This document shows positions 11,275 through 19,202 of a DNA stretch of 64,000 bases, piece by piece. The position numbers and the translations under genes are program-made. The notes beneath the pieces are model-generated. The model was not told where the DNA came from and made no database searches. It saw only the letters and a program-made list of their open reading frames with translations. The stretch comes from Olsenella sp. An285 (GTDB lineage Bacteria; Actinomycetota; Coriobacteriia; Coriobacteriales; Atopobiaceae), in NCBI RefSeq assembly GCF_002159625.1, contig NZ_NFIZ01000010.1, positions 26,693 to 90,692 on the forward strand. Direction: 5' to 3'. The stretch's first letter is position 1; every line of letters begins with the position of its first letter.

Positions 11275-12912
11275 CTACCGAGAAGAGCCGGCGCGCTCGG
11301 CCAGCATCTCGCGAGCGAGGTCGAGGCTCGCGGCGCCGGTGTCACCGGAGAGCATGCGGGCCACCTCCGCCACGCGCTCCTCGCCCGAGATCTCCGCGAG
11401 CGTGGTCTCGGGCACGTCACCCGCGCTCTTGCGCACGAGGTAGTGCTTCTGCGCGGCCACCGCAACCTGCGCGAGGTGCGTGACCACGATCACCTGGTGG
11501 GTCTTTGCCAGTCGCGCGAGCACGCTCGCGAGCGCCACGGCCGTGGCCCCGCCCACGCCGGCGTCGACCTCGTCGAAGACCAGGGTCTCGCAGTCGTCCG
11601 CCTCGCCCAGGACCACCTTGCAGGCAAGCATCACGCGGCTGACCTCGCCGCCCGAGGCTATGCGGCGGAGCGGCCGCGCCGTGAGGCCCGCTGCCGGACG
11701 GTACAGGAGCTCGACGCGAGAAGGGCCGCGGCGCCCCCACTCCGCGCGCGGGAGGCGCTCCTGCGAGACCTCGAGCTCGGCCGTCCCCATCTCGAGAAAC
11801 GCCATCTGCTCGGTGACCGCCGCCGCCAGCCGGGGCGCGGCCTCGGCGCGCACGGCATCGAGCGCGTCGGCCGCCTCGGCGAGCGCGGCCTCGCGACGCT
11901 CGAGCTCCTCGGCGGCGCGGCGCTCGAGCTCGCCGCCGTCGCTCGCCGCGGCGACCACCTCGCGGGCGCGCTCGCGGCGCTCCAGGACGTCCGCCATGCC
12001 CGGGCCGTAGGAGCGCATGAGGCCCTGGAGCTTTGCCATGCGCTCCTGCAGACGCTCGAGCTCCTCGGGGTCAAAGTCCAGGCCGCTCGCGTAGCCGCGC
12101 AGCTCAGAGGAGACGTCCTCGACGTCTATGAGCGCGCTCTCGAGGGCGCGCGCCCACTTTCCGAGCGCGGCGTCGTAGCGAGACGCGTCCTCGAGCGCGC
12201 GCACGGCGTCGCCCAGCGCGTCACAGGCACCGCCCTCGCCGGATATGAGCTCGCGCGCCCCTGCGGCAGCCTCCATGAGGGCCTCGCCGTGCTCCACGCG
12301 CGGGAGCTCGGCCTCGAGCTCCTCGAGCTCGCCCTCACGGGGGTCAACCTCGTCTATGCGCCGCAGCACGAAGGCGGCCTCGTCGAGCCGCTCCCCCGTG
12401 GCGCGGCTCATCTCGCGCACGCGCTCGAGCTCTGCCGCCGCCTCCCCCGCGGCGTCGAGCGCCACCTGGTAGGCCTGCAGGGCCTCGGCCGCAGCGGCGC
12501 CGATCCACGAGTCGAGCATGTCGACGTGCGTCTGGACGGAGAGCAGGCGCTGGTGCTCGTGCTGGCCGCAGAGGTCGACGGTGGCCCCCACGCGCGCCGC
12601 GAGCTCGCGCACGCTCGCCATGCGCCCGTCAAGCTCCACGCGCCCGCGGCCGTCGGCGCCCACGCGCCTGCGCACGATCGTTCCGTCCTCGTCGTCGCCG
12701 CGCAGGAAGAGACGTCCCTCCACCTCGAGGGCGTCCGAGCCCTCGCGCACCATTCCGGCGTCCGAGCGCTCCCCCACCAGCAGCTTGATGGAGGAGAGCA
12801 GCGCCGTCTTGCCCGCGCCCGTCTCTCCCGTGAGCACGGTGAGGCCGGAGGCGGGCTCGATGGAGGCGTCCCTAATGAGCGCGACGTTGCGCGCGCGAAG
12901 CTCGTCGATCAT
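11275..12912 (-). CDS. recN: DNA repair protein RecN
   Basis: SMC-like ATPase acting in double-strand-break repair. The ATG at 12912 gives 545 residues starting MIDELRARNVALIRDASIE. An N-terminal Walker A (TGETGAGKTALL), a long Glu/Arg/Ala-rich coiled-coil middle, the signature IASGGEVSRVMLA and Walker B TLVFDEVDAGVGG complete the ABC-type head. In-frame sequence upstream of the ATG lacks family similarity and was excluded. The gene follows nadK. In many bacteria argR sits between nadK and recN; it is absent here. Confidence 0.95.
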   Translation of the reverse strand: MIDELRARNVALIRDASIEPASGLTVLTGETGAGKTALLSSIKLLVGERSDAGMVREGSDALEVEGRLFLRGDDEDGTIVRRRVGADGRGRVELDGRMASVRELAARVGATVDLCGQHEHQRLLSVQTHVDMLDSWIGAAAAEALQAYQVALDAAGEAAAELERVREMSRATGERLDEAAFVLRRIDEVDPREGELEELEAELPRVEHGEALMEAAAGARELISGEGGACDALGDAVRALEDASRYDAALGKWARALESALIDVEDVSSELRGYASGLDFDPEELERLQERMAKLQGLMRSYGPGMADVLERRERAREVVAAASDGGELERRAAEELERREAALAEAADALDAVRAEAAPRLAAAVTEQMAFLEMGTAELEVSQERLPRAEWGRRGPSRVELLYRPAAGLTARPLRRIASGGEVSRVMLACKVVLGEADDCETLVFDEVDAGVGGATAVALASVLARLAKTHQVIVVTHLAQVAVAAQKHYLVRKSAGDVPETTLAEISGEERVAEVARMLSGDTGAASLDLAREMLAERAGSSR

Positions 12913-12967
12913 GCGGCGACACCGTCCCTTGCGCCGCAGGCCCGCCCGCAACCCTGGCTCGATGCGC

Positions 12968-13825
12968 TCACTTGCCCACCTGCCCGTAGAAGACGCGGGA
13001 GACCGAGTCGTAGAAGCTCTGGGCGCTGCGGTCCAGAAGGACGAGATCGCCCGGACCCCTGCGCACACAGGCGCGCACCCCGCGCCATCCCTTCTCGCGC
13101 GGGACGGGCTGGCCGTCCGCAAAGAAGTGGCGCATGACGGGGCGCTCGGGGCTCATCTCGATCTCCACCACGTCCGCGGGAGAGGTGAGGAAGGCGCGCG
13201 CCATGATGGTGTGCGGGGCTATGGGCACGCACACCATGCCCGTGAACTCGGGCGTGACGATGGGGCCGCCCGCGGCGAGCGCGTAGCCGGTGGAGCCGGT
13301 CGCCGTGGAGACCACGAAGCCGTCGCCGCGAAGGCGGTCGATGTGCTTGCCGGAGACGGAGACGTCGAACTCGACCATGTTGCCCGCCCCGCCGCGCGAG
13401 ACCGCGAAGTCGTTGAGGGCGAAGCAGTGCCGGGAGTGGGTGCCGCCCTCCTTGTCCTCGAACTCGCACTCTATGTCCAGCGTGGCGCGGCGCGAGACGT
13501 GGAGCTCGCCCGCGAGGGCGTCTCCCACGGTGACGATGAGGTCCTCGGGGCCGGCAGCGGTGAGAAAGCCGAGGTGGCCATAGGAGATGCCCACCACGGG
13601 CACCCCGGTGTAGCCGACGATCCTCGCGGCGCGCAGCAGCGTGCCGTCACCACCGAGCGAGACCACGAGGTCGCAGCCCTCGGCGGAGTCGTCGGCATCT
13701 GGGAAGAGCTTCTTGTCGCGGGCCCATACCACGTCCGCGCCCTGATCGAAGAGCCAGTCCTCGAGATGGCGCGCGCCCTCCAGGGCGTCGGGACGCGAGT
13801 AGTTGGGAACGATGAGAACCTTCAC
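12968..13825 (-). CDS. nadK: NAD kinase
   Basis: Phosphorylates NAD to NADP. The GTG at 13825 (285 residues) gives MKVLIVPNYSRPDA after fMet, with AGAAGGAGA eight bases upstream, and is preferred over a further-upstream frame. Diagnostic motifs are SLGGDGTLLRAAR (GGDGT) and STATGSTGYALAAGGPI. The usual LNE motif reads LND here (ALNDFAVSRG), a conservative change. Order tlyA-nadK-recN is a common actinobacterial and firmicute arrangement. Confidence 0.95.
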   Translation of the reverse strand: MKVLIVPNYSRPDALEGARHLEDWLFDQGADVVWARDKKLFPDADDSAEGCDLVVSLGGDGTLLRAARIVGYTGVPVVGISYGHLGFLTAAGPEDLIVTVGDALAGELHVSRRATLDIECEFEDKEGGTHSRHCFALNDFAVSRGGAGNMVEFDVSVSGKHIDRLRGDGFVVSTATGSTGYALAAGGPIVTPEFTGMVCVPIAPHTIMARAFLTSPADVVEIEMSPERPVMRHFFADGQPVPREKGWRGVRACVRRGPGDLVLLDRSAQSFYDSVSRVFYGQVGK

Positions 13826-13922
13826 CCGTGGGTCTCCTTCTCGTAGGTTGCGTCTTGAGTGTATCACCGGAGGGCCCGATCCGAGCAGCCACCGCCCGAC
13901 GTGCAGGCAAAGAGCGCGACGC

Positions 13923-14052
13923 GCGTTTGTAGGGTAGTTTCACACGCCCATCCCAGATACCCTACAAATGCAACGAGCTTCTGAGCAGGCAAAACATCTG
14001 TTTTCATTTGTAGGGTATCCGAAGGTGCGCCCGGCAAATGCCCTACAAACGC
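13923..14052. repeat. Two tandem, nested inverted repeats of TTTGTAGGGTA
   Basis: TTTGTAGGGTA at 13926-13936 pairs with TACCCTACAAA at 13958-13968. A second pair, ATTTGTAGGGTAT near 14006-14018 and TGCCCTACAAA near 14039-14049, follows. The outermost arms (GCGTTTGTAGGG and CCCTACAAACGC) are also complementary, so one large or two small stems can form. The repeats lie directly 3' of tlyA and fill most of the 239-nt gap to nadK. They could serve as a terminator or processing site; no T-run is present. Confidence 0.75.
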
Positions 14053-14064
14053 ACGGCACGGAGA

Positions 14065-14802
14065 CTATCGGCAACGCACGCCGCAGAGCAGGTACTCGAC
14101 GTTGCCCTTGTGACCCGTGATGGGGCTCTCGCAGGTGCCCCTTACCATGAGACCCGCCTGCTCGAAGGCGCTCCGCACCCGCTCGAGCGCGGCCTCGCGC
14201 ACCGCCGGGTCGCGGACCACGCCGCCCTCCCCCACGTCCTCGCGCGGGGCCTCGAACTGGGGCTTCACAAGGGTGAGGAAGGTCCCGCTCGGACGCAGCA
14301 GCTCCATGACGGCAGGGAGAACCGTGGTGACCGAGGTGAAGGAGACGTCGCAGACTGCCAGGTTAGCGACACCAGAGCCCACGATGGCCGGAACGTCCAC
14401 GATGTTGGTGCGCTCGAGCAGCCGCACGCGCGGATCCTGCCTGAGCTCCCAGGAAAACTGGGCGTAGCCCACGTCCACGGAGATGACGGACGCGGCGCCG
14501 CGCTTGAGCAGGCAGTCGGTGAAGCCGCCCGTGGAGCATCCCACGTCCAGGCAGGAGAGCCCCTCCGGGTCCACGTCAAAGGCGGAGAGGCCGCGCTCGA
14601 GCTTGAGGCCGCCGCGGCTCACGTAGCGAGAGCGCCCGCGCACGTGCAGGTCAATCCCGGGGCGCACCTGCTCGCCCGGGGAGGTGAGGCGTCGGTCCGT
14701 GGTGGAGACCTCGCCGGCCATGACGGCGCGCATCGCCTCGTCCCTTGTCGAGAAGAACCCCTGCTCGACGAGCTCTGCGTCGAGGCGGCGGCGAGCGGCC
14801 AC
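14065..14802 (-). CDS. tlyA: TlyA family rRNA 2'-O-methyltransferase
   Basis: Predicted SAM-dependent 2'-O-methyltransferase of rRNA (hemolysin TlyA family). The GTG at 14802, one base after the xseB stop, gives 245 residues: an N-terminal S4 RNA-binding domain (ARRRLDAELVEQGFF to about residue 60) and an FtsJ-like domain with the SAM loop CLDVGCSTGGFTDCLL. Later motifs LVKPQFEAPRE and ITGHKGNVEYL are typical. Translation is probably coupled to xseB. Confidence 0.93.
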   Translation of the reverse strand: MAARRRLDAELVEQGFFSTRDEAMRAVMAGEVSTTDRRLTSPGEQVRPGIDLHVRGRSRYVSRGGLKLERGLSAFDVDPEGLSCLDVGCSTGGFTDCLLKRGAASVISVDVGYAQFSWELRQDPRVRLLERTNIVDVPAIVGSGVANLAVCDVSFTSVTTVLPAVMELLRPSGTFLTLVKPQFEAPREDVGEGGVVRDPAVREAALERVRSAFEQAGLMVRGTCESPITGHKGNVEYLLCGVRCR

Positions 14803-14803
14803 G

Positions 14804-15124
14804 CTACGCCTCGTCGGGCGCGGCAGCGCCCTCGGGCGCGGGGTCGCCGTCCGGGGAGGCGTCGGCGTCCTTCTCGGGCGCCACCTGCCCCTCACCGGCG
14901 GCGGCCTGGCCCTGGGACTCCCCGAGGCGGGCCTCCTCCTCCGGGGAGAAGTCGGTGGTGTCCACGAGGCTCACGGCCTTGGAGCCAAGGGCGATGGCCT
15001 CGTCAAAGAGATCGAGCGAGCGCTCGAGGGAGACGTCCTTGTCGCGCACCTCGGAGACGATGACGTCCAGGCGCTCGGCGATGTCCCCGAAGGTCTGGTA
15101 GCCGGAGACGTCAACCTTGGCCAT
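14804..15124 (-). CDS. xseB: Exodeoxyribonuclease VII small subunit
   Basis: Small subunit of the single-strand nuclease ExoVII. The first 65 residues carry the XseB helical hairpin (TFGDIAERLDVIVSEVRDKD, then VSLERSLDLFDEAIALG). The rest is an Ala/Glu/Pro-rich tail, making it longer (106 residues) than the usual ~80. The start overlaps the nusB stop (TAATG). The large subunit xseA, often adjacent, is not in this window. Confidence 0.88.
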   Translation of the reverse strand: MAKVDVSGYQTFGDIAERLDVIVSEVRDKDVSLERSLDLFDEAIALGSKAVSLVDTTDFSPEEEARLGESQGQAAAGEGQVAPEKDADASPDGDPAPEGAAAPDEA

Positions 15125-15687
15125 TACTCGGCCTCCTCCGCAGCGTCCTCGGCAGCGGCGCCCTGCTCGGCAGCAGCTGCCTGCTCCTCAGCTGCGGCCG
15201 CGGCCTCGGCCGCAGCGGCCTCCGAGGCCGCTCTCGCCTCCGCGGCCTCGCGGGCAACGGCGACGACGTCCACGCCGGTGTCGAGGTCGTCCGCCACGCG
15301 GCCGAGGACCCCGTTCACGAAGCGGGAGGACTCGTCGGTGCCGTAGGCCTTCGCCAGCTCGACGCACTCGTCGATGGCGACGGCCTGGTCAACCTCGTCG
15401 ACGAAGAGCATCTCGTAGAGGGCCATCCTGAGGAGGTTGCGGTCCACGCCGTTCATGCGCGAGAGCGACCAGCCCGTCGAGCGCATGGAGATGACGGCAT
15501 CGAGGTCGGGACGCATCTCGTCCACGCCCAGGGCGATCCTGCGGGCGTAGTCGTCCAGCGGCCCCTCGGAGAGCGCGAAGTCATCATCGAGGACCGAGAG
15601 AACGGCACGGGAGTTGGCCTCCGCCTGAAAGAGCAGCTGGAGGGCCTGGCTGCGGGCAAGCGTGCGCCCGCCGAAGTGAGTGCTCAA
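15124..15687 (-). CDS. nusB: Transcription antitermination factor NusB
   Basis: RNA-binding antitermination factor acting in rRNA transcription. The 187 residues start with GGRTLARSQALQLLFQAE, the NusB signature, and contain MNGVDRNLLRMALYEMLF and AYGTDESSRFVNGVLGRV. A C-terminal Ala/Glu-rich extension of about 40 residues is additional to the usual domain. The gene is tightly packed between the asp23-like gene (6 nt gap) and xseB (overlap). Confidence 0.94.
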   Translation of the reverse strand: MSTHFGGRTLARSQALQLLFQAEANSRAVLSVLDDDFALSEGPLDDYARRIALGVDEMRPDLDAVISMRSTGWSLSRMNGVDRNLLRMALYEMLFVDEVDQAVAIDECVELAKAYGTDESSRFVNGVLGRVADDLDTGVDVVAVAREAAEARAASEAAAAEAAAAAEEQAAAAEQGAAAEDAAEEAE

Positions 15688-15693
15688 GTGAGG

Positions 15694-16056
15694 TTACTCC
15701 TTGGGGAAGACGAGGCTGTCAATGCACACGTCCACGGCGGCCACGCCAACGCCGATCTGCTCGGTGATGGCCTCGGCCACGGCTGCGCGAACGTCTGCCG
15801 CGAGCTTGGTGAACGGGTAGCCGTAGAAGACGGCGAGGTGCACGGTCACGTGGAGGGAGTCGTCCTCGACGGCGGACTCGACGGCCTTCTCGGGCGCGAC
15901 GGTCCTGCTCGTGAAGACGGAGATGAGGCTCGAGGCGATGTCGTTGCCCCCCACGGAGGCGACCCCCTCGACGCGACGGGCGGCGATCGAGACAATCGTG
16001 GAGACGACATCCCTGGAGATGCCGATGCCAGAAACGTGGAGCTCGCTTTCGGCCAT
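15694..16056 (-). CDS. Asp23/Gls24 family envelope stress-response protein
   Basis: Small alkaline-shock-type protein; relatives bind the membrane through a partner and affect envelope stress tolerance. The ATG at 16056 with GAGGAGGGTCTCC upstream gives 120 residues. The family pattern is clear: GIGISRDVVSTIVSIAARRVEGV, then LHVTVHLAVFYGYPFTKLA and a closing VCIDSLVF. Asp23-like genes between efp and nusB are common in Gram-positive genomes. Confidence 0.88.
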   Translation of the reverse strand: MAESELHVSGIGISRDVVSTIVSIAARRVEGVASVGGNDIASSLISVFTSRTVAPEKAVESAVEDDSLHVTVHLAVFYGYPFTKLAADVRAAVAEAITEQIGVGVAAVDVCIDSLVFPKE

Positions 16057-16148
16057 GGAGACCCTCCTCGTCGAAACCGGGCCATGGGGCCCGTTGCGTC
16101 CATTCACCCAACCAGTATACCCGTTGCCGCCCCGCATGCACGGCCGAC

Positions 16149-16182
16149 AAAATGCCCGCGGGGAGCGACGTCCCCGCGGGCA
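16149..16182 (-). terminator. Intrinsic terminator after efp
   Basis: Perfect 12-bp arms, TGCCCGCGGGGA and TCCCCGCGGGCA, are separated by six bases and followed on the minus strand by TTTT. It lies 22 nt after the efp stop and before the asp23-like gene, so transcription into asp23-nusB-xseB-tlyA would need read-through or a separate promoter. Confidence 0.85.
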
Positions 16183-16204
16183 GGACCCTCTCTGAGGGGC
16201 TGAG

Positions 16205-16768
16205 CTAGACGCGGCTCACGAACTTGCCGGTGCGGGTGTCCACCTTGATGCGCTCGCCCTGGTTGAGGTACATCGGAACCTGGATCACGGCGCCGGTCTC
16301 GATGGTGGCGGGCTTGGTGCCGCCCTGGACGGTGTCGCCCTTGAAGCCGGGGTCGGTCTCGGTGATCTCGGCCTCGATGAACATCGGGGGCTCGCAGCCC
16401 AGAAGCTCGGTGTCAGCGTAGAGGAGCTGGGCGTTGTCGTTCTCCTTGAACCACTTGGCGTTGTCGCCGATGAAGTCGGCGGGGAGCTCGACCTGCTCGT
16501 AGGTCTCGTTGTCCATGAAGTAGTAGGTGCCGCCGTCGTTGTAGAGGTACTGCATCTCCTTGGTGATGAGCTGCACGTTCTCGAACTTGGTGCCGGCGTT
16601 GCAGGTCTGGTCGATCACGCGGCCGGTCCTGAGGTCGCGGATCTTGTAGCGGACGAAGGCGCCGCCCTTGCCGGGCTTGACGTGCTGGAACTCAACGATG
16701 GTGTAGTACTTGTCGTTGATCTTGAGGCCCATGCCGTTCTTGAAGTCTGCGGTGCTGATGGTTGCCAC
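16205..16768 (-). CDS. efp: Translation elongation factor P
   Basis: Relieves ribosome stalling at polyproline stretches. The 187 residues match the family exactly: start ISTADFKNGMGLKINDKYY, the modification loop HVKPGKGGAF with the conserved Lys near residue 34, and the end QGERIKVDTRTGKFVSRV. No EF-P modification enzyme is in the window, so the modification type cannot be told. It is followed by a strong terminator. Confidence 0.97.
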   Translation of the reverse strand: MATISTADFKNGMGLKINDKYYTIVEFQHVKPGKGGAFVRYKIRDLRTGRVIDQTCNAGTKFENVQLITKEMQYLYNDGGTYYFMDNETYEQVELPADFIGDNAKWFKENDNAQLLYADTELLGCEPPMFIEAEITETDPGFKGDTVQGGTKPATIETGAVIQVPMYLNQGERIKVDTRTGKFVSRV

Positions 16769-16873
16769 GTGTGCTCTTTTCCCTCTATGCCCGCTCGGGG
16801 CGCGTACATACGACCCCGTATTCTAGCACGGGCTCGCCGCTACCAAGAAAACGCCAGAAAATGCCGAGAATGG

Positions 16874-16915
16874 GACAGGGGGACGGAGCGGTGACAAAGC
16901 CCCCGTCCCCCTGTC
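16874..16915 (-). terminator. Hairpin overlapping the DUF956 stop codon
   Basis: Perfect 13-bp arms, GACAGGGGGACGG and CCGTCCCCCTGTC, with a 16-nt loop. The TGA stop of the DUF956 gene (16914-16916) lies at the edge of the first arm. Only a weak T-rich stretch follows. Very similar stop-linked hairpins occur at 23880-23923, 35971-36001 and near 62179. It probably ends the PTS operon. Confidence 0.7.
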
Positions 16916-17300
16916 ACGCGCGCCCGGTGACGCGGTGCCAGAGGCCCACCACGCCGGCGCGCAGGACGCCGAAGAAGGTCTCGGAGCGCACGATCTTCTC
17001 GCCGCCCACGTACTCGCGGATGGCGCGCAGGGCCTTGTGGTTGTTGCGCGTGGAGAAGGCGAAGTGGCCGTTCTCCTTGGTGAAGACCGCGAAGCGCGGG
17101 ATGATGCGCCCGCCAAAGAGGACCGACGCCGCTATGTGGTCGATCTGGTCCCAGGGAATCTGGATGTAGTCCTCGACGTTGCGCTCGTTGTAGTACTCGA
17201 GGGCCTTGTCCCCCACCATCATGTTGCCCGTGGTGGTGAGCCCCACGAACATCGTGGCGGGGATGGCGAGGTCGACCTTGGTGTTGCGAGACTGAGCCAT
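16914..17300 (-). CDS. DUF956 (ManO-type) protein of a mannose-family PTS operon
   Basis: A 128-residue protein of the DUF956 family, whose genes follow mannose-type PTS genes in lactic acid bacteria and relatives. Its biochemical role is not established; effects on expression of the man operon have been suggested. Recognisable parts are the N-terminal NTKVDLAIPATMFVGL, NVEDYIQIPWDQIDHI and FAFSTRNNHKALRAIREYVG. It is the last gene after IIAB, IIC and IID, 112 nt after IID with an intervening hairpin. Confidence 0.88.
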   Translation of the reverse strand: MAQSRNTKVDLAIPATMFVGLTTTGNMMVGDKALEYYNERNVEDYIQIPWDQIDHIAASVLFGGRIIPRFAVFTKENGHFAFSTRNNHKALRAIREYVGGEKIVRSETFFGVLRAGVVGLWHRVTGRA

Positions 17301-17331
17301 GGGAGAGCCCGTTCCTTTCCGAGATAGGCGA

Positions 17332-17388
17332 GGGGCCGCGCCCCCGCACGAAATGCCATTGTGACACTTCCTGTGAGAGCGCGGCCCC
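17332..17388 (-). promoter_or_regulatory. Intra-operon hairpin between IID and DUF956
   Basis: GGGGCCGCGC at 17332-17341 pairs with GCGCGGCCCC at 17379-17388 across a 37-nt loop. It lies inside the operon, before the ribosome site of the DUF956 gene, with no T-run. It could stabilise the upstream IIABCD mRNA or lower DUF956 expression; this is inference. Confidence 0.5.
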
Positions 17389-17412
17389 GAGAAGTCGGGC
17401 TGGCCGAATGCC

Positions 17413-18357
17413 TTAGAGGATACCGGCGAGGTGGCCGAGGATGCCCACGGCGAACATGCCGATGATGATGGCGATCGGGGAGACCTTCTTCTTGAGCAGC
17501 CAGCAGCAGAGCAGCGTGACGGCCACGGCCGCGAGGCCGGGGATCAGCTGGTCGAGGTTGGCCTGGAGGGTGGTCACCTTGTCGACGTCAAGGCCGGTCG
17601 CACCAAGGGAGCTGTAGGAAGACAGCGCGCTCTTGATGGCGTCCGCGACGCCCTGGCCGCCGCCGTTGGCGGTCTCTGCGATGGCGTTCCAGTCGATGTA
17701 GGCGCCCTCGGACTGCGTGACGGTGGAGACGATCGGGGTGAACTTGATGGACACCCAGCGCTCGACCAGCGCGCCGATGACGAACATACCAAGGATGGAG
17801 GCACCCTCGGTGATCTTGCCCATGATGCCGCCGGAGAGGTCCTTGGTGATGGACGTGCCGAGCTGGTAGCCAAACTCCTGCGTGTACCACTCGAACGCCA
17901 GACGGATGACGTTCCAGGCGACGAAGAACAGGATCGGGCCCATGATGGAGCCGCCCATGGCGAGGGAGGCACCCAGAGCGCCGAGCAGCGGGCGAAGGGT
18001 GAACCAGAAGACGGGGTCGCCGACGCCGGCGAGCGGGCCCATCATGCCGACCTTGACGCCCTGGATGGCCGCGTCCTCAACGGGGGTGCCGTTGGCACGG
18101 TCCTCCTCGAGGGCGAGCGTGACGCCGATGACCGGGGACGACACGTAGGGGTGCGTGTTGTAGAACTCCATGTGGCGCTTGAGGGCCGCGATCTGGTCTT
18201 CCTTGTTGGGGTAGAGCTTCTTGATGGCGGGGATCATCGAGAAGCACCAGCCGCCGTTCTGCATGCGCTCGTAGTTCCAGGAGCCCTGGAGGTACTGGTG
18301 GCGGAACCAAACCGCAAGGCGGTCGTTCTTGGAGAGCGTGATCTTCTTGTCTGCCAT
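17413..18357 (-). CDS. PTS mannose/fructose/sorbose family IID component
   Basis: Membrane component that, with IIC, forms the translocation channel of a mannose-family PTS. The 314 residues begin with a soluble helix region with family motifs (RHQYLQGSWNYERMQNGGW, AALKRHMEFYNTHPYV), then GMMGPLAGVGDPVFWFTLRP, and two hydrophobic segments toward the C-terminus. Family substrates include mannose, glucose, fructose, GlcNAc and others; the sequence alone does not tell which. It starts 19 nt after IIC. Confidence 0.95.
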   Translation of the reverse strand: MADKKITLSKNDRLAVWFRHQYLQGSWNYERMQNGGWCFSMIPAIKKLYPNKEDQIAALKRHMEFYNTHPYVSSPVIGVTLALEEDRANGTPVEDAAIQGVKVGMMGPLAGVGDPVFWFTLRPLLGALGASLAMGGSIMGPILFFVAWNVIRLAFEWYTQEFGYQLGTSITKDLSGGIMGKITEGASILGMFVIGALVERWVSIKFTPIVSTVTQSEGAYIDWNAIAETANGGGQGVADAIKSALSSYSSLGATGLDVDKVTTLQANLDQLIPGLAAVAVTLLCCWLLKKKVSPIAIIIGMFAVGILGHLAGIL

Positions 18358-18376
18358 TTAAGCCTCTCCTCCCTTC

Positions 18377-19189
18377 CTACTCGTAGTCGTCCAGGATGTC
18401 GCCGAGCGGGTCGCCCGAGCCGGCAGCGCCGGCACCGGACTTGGCAACCTCCTTGAGGCCCAGGTAGATGAGGGCCATGGAGACGCCGATGACGCCGAGG
18501 GCGATGAGGGTGAGCTGGGAGATGGCGGCGAGGCAGAAGCCCAGCGCGAAGAACGGCCAGACCTCCTTGGTCGCCATCATGTTGATGACCATGGCGTAGC
18601 CGACGGCCGCGACCATGCCGCCGCCGATGGTCATGCCCTCGTTGAGCCACGCGGGCATCATGTTGAGGGCGCCCATGACGGCCTCGGACGGGATGAAGCA
18701 GAGGGCAGCGGCCGGGATGGCGATGCGGATGCCCTGCAGGCAGATGGCGATGATCGACCACATGTCGATGGCGGCAAAGTTGCCCTTCTCAGCGGCGCCG
18801 TCCATGAAGTGGACGATGGGGATGGCAATCGTACGGACGATCATCGTGAGGAAGAGGCCAGCCACGGACAGCGGCACGGCCACGGCGATGGCCGTGGAGA
18901 TGGCCGTGGCCTGGTCGGAGCCGCCGATTAGGGCGATGACCATGAGAATTGCCGATGCCACGGAGGCGAGGGCGGCGTCAGGGGCGACGGCGGCGCCGAC
19001 GTTGGCCCAGCCGAGGGCCATCATCTGCAGGGTGCCGCCGAGGATGATGCCGGCCTCGAGGTAGCCGGAGACCAGACCGATGAGCGTGCAGGCGACGAGC
19101 GGCTGGTGGAACTGCCACTGGTCGAGAACGCCTTCCATGCCGGCGAGGAAGGCAACAAAGACAATCAGGATGATTGTGAATACCGACAT
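18377..19189 (-). CDS. PTS mannose/fructose/sorbose family IIC component
   Basis: Polytopic membrane permease subunit. The 270 residues are strongly hydrophobic with about seven to eight segments, and show IIC motifs: ACTLIGLVSGYLEAGIILG, GTLQMMALGWANVGAAVAPD and NMMPAWLNEGMTIGGGM. It lies between IIAB and IID with short gaps (13 and 19 nt), consistent with one transcript. Confidence 0.95.
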   Translation of the reverse strand: MSVFTIILIVFVAFLAGMEGVLDQWQFHQPLVACTLIGLVSGYLEAGIILGGTLQMMALGWANVGAAVAPDAALASVASAILMVIALIGGSDQATAISTAIAVAVPLSVAGLFLTMIVRTIAIPIVHFMDGAAEKGNFAAIDMWSIIAICLQGIRIAIPAAALCFIPSEAVMGALNMMPAWLNEGMTIGGGMVAAVGYAMVINMMATKEVWPFFALGFCLAAISQLTLIALGVIGVSMALIYLGLKEVAKSGAGAAGSGDPLGDILDDYE

Positions 19190-19202
19190 GTTTCCCTCCT
19201 TC

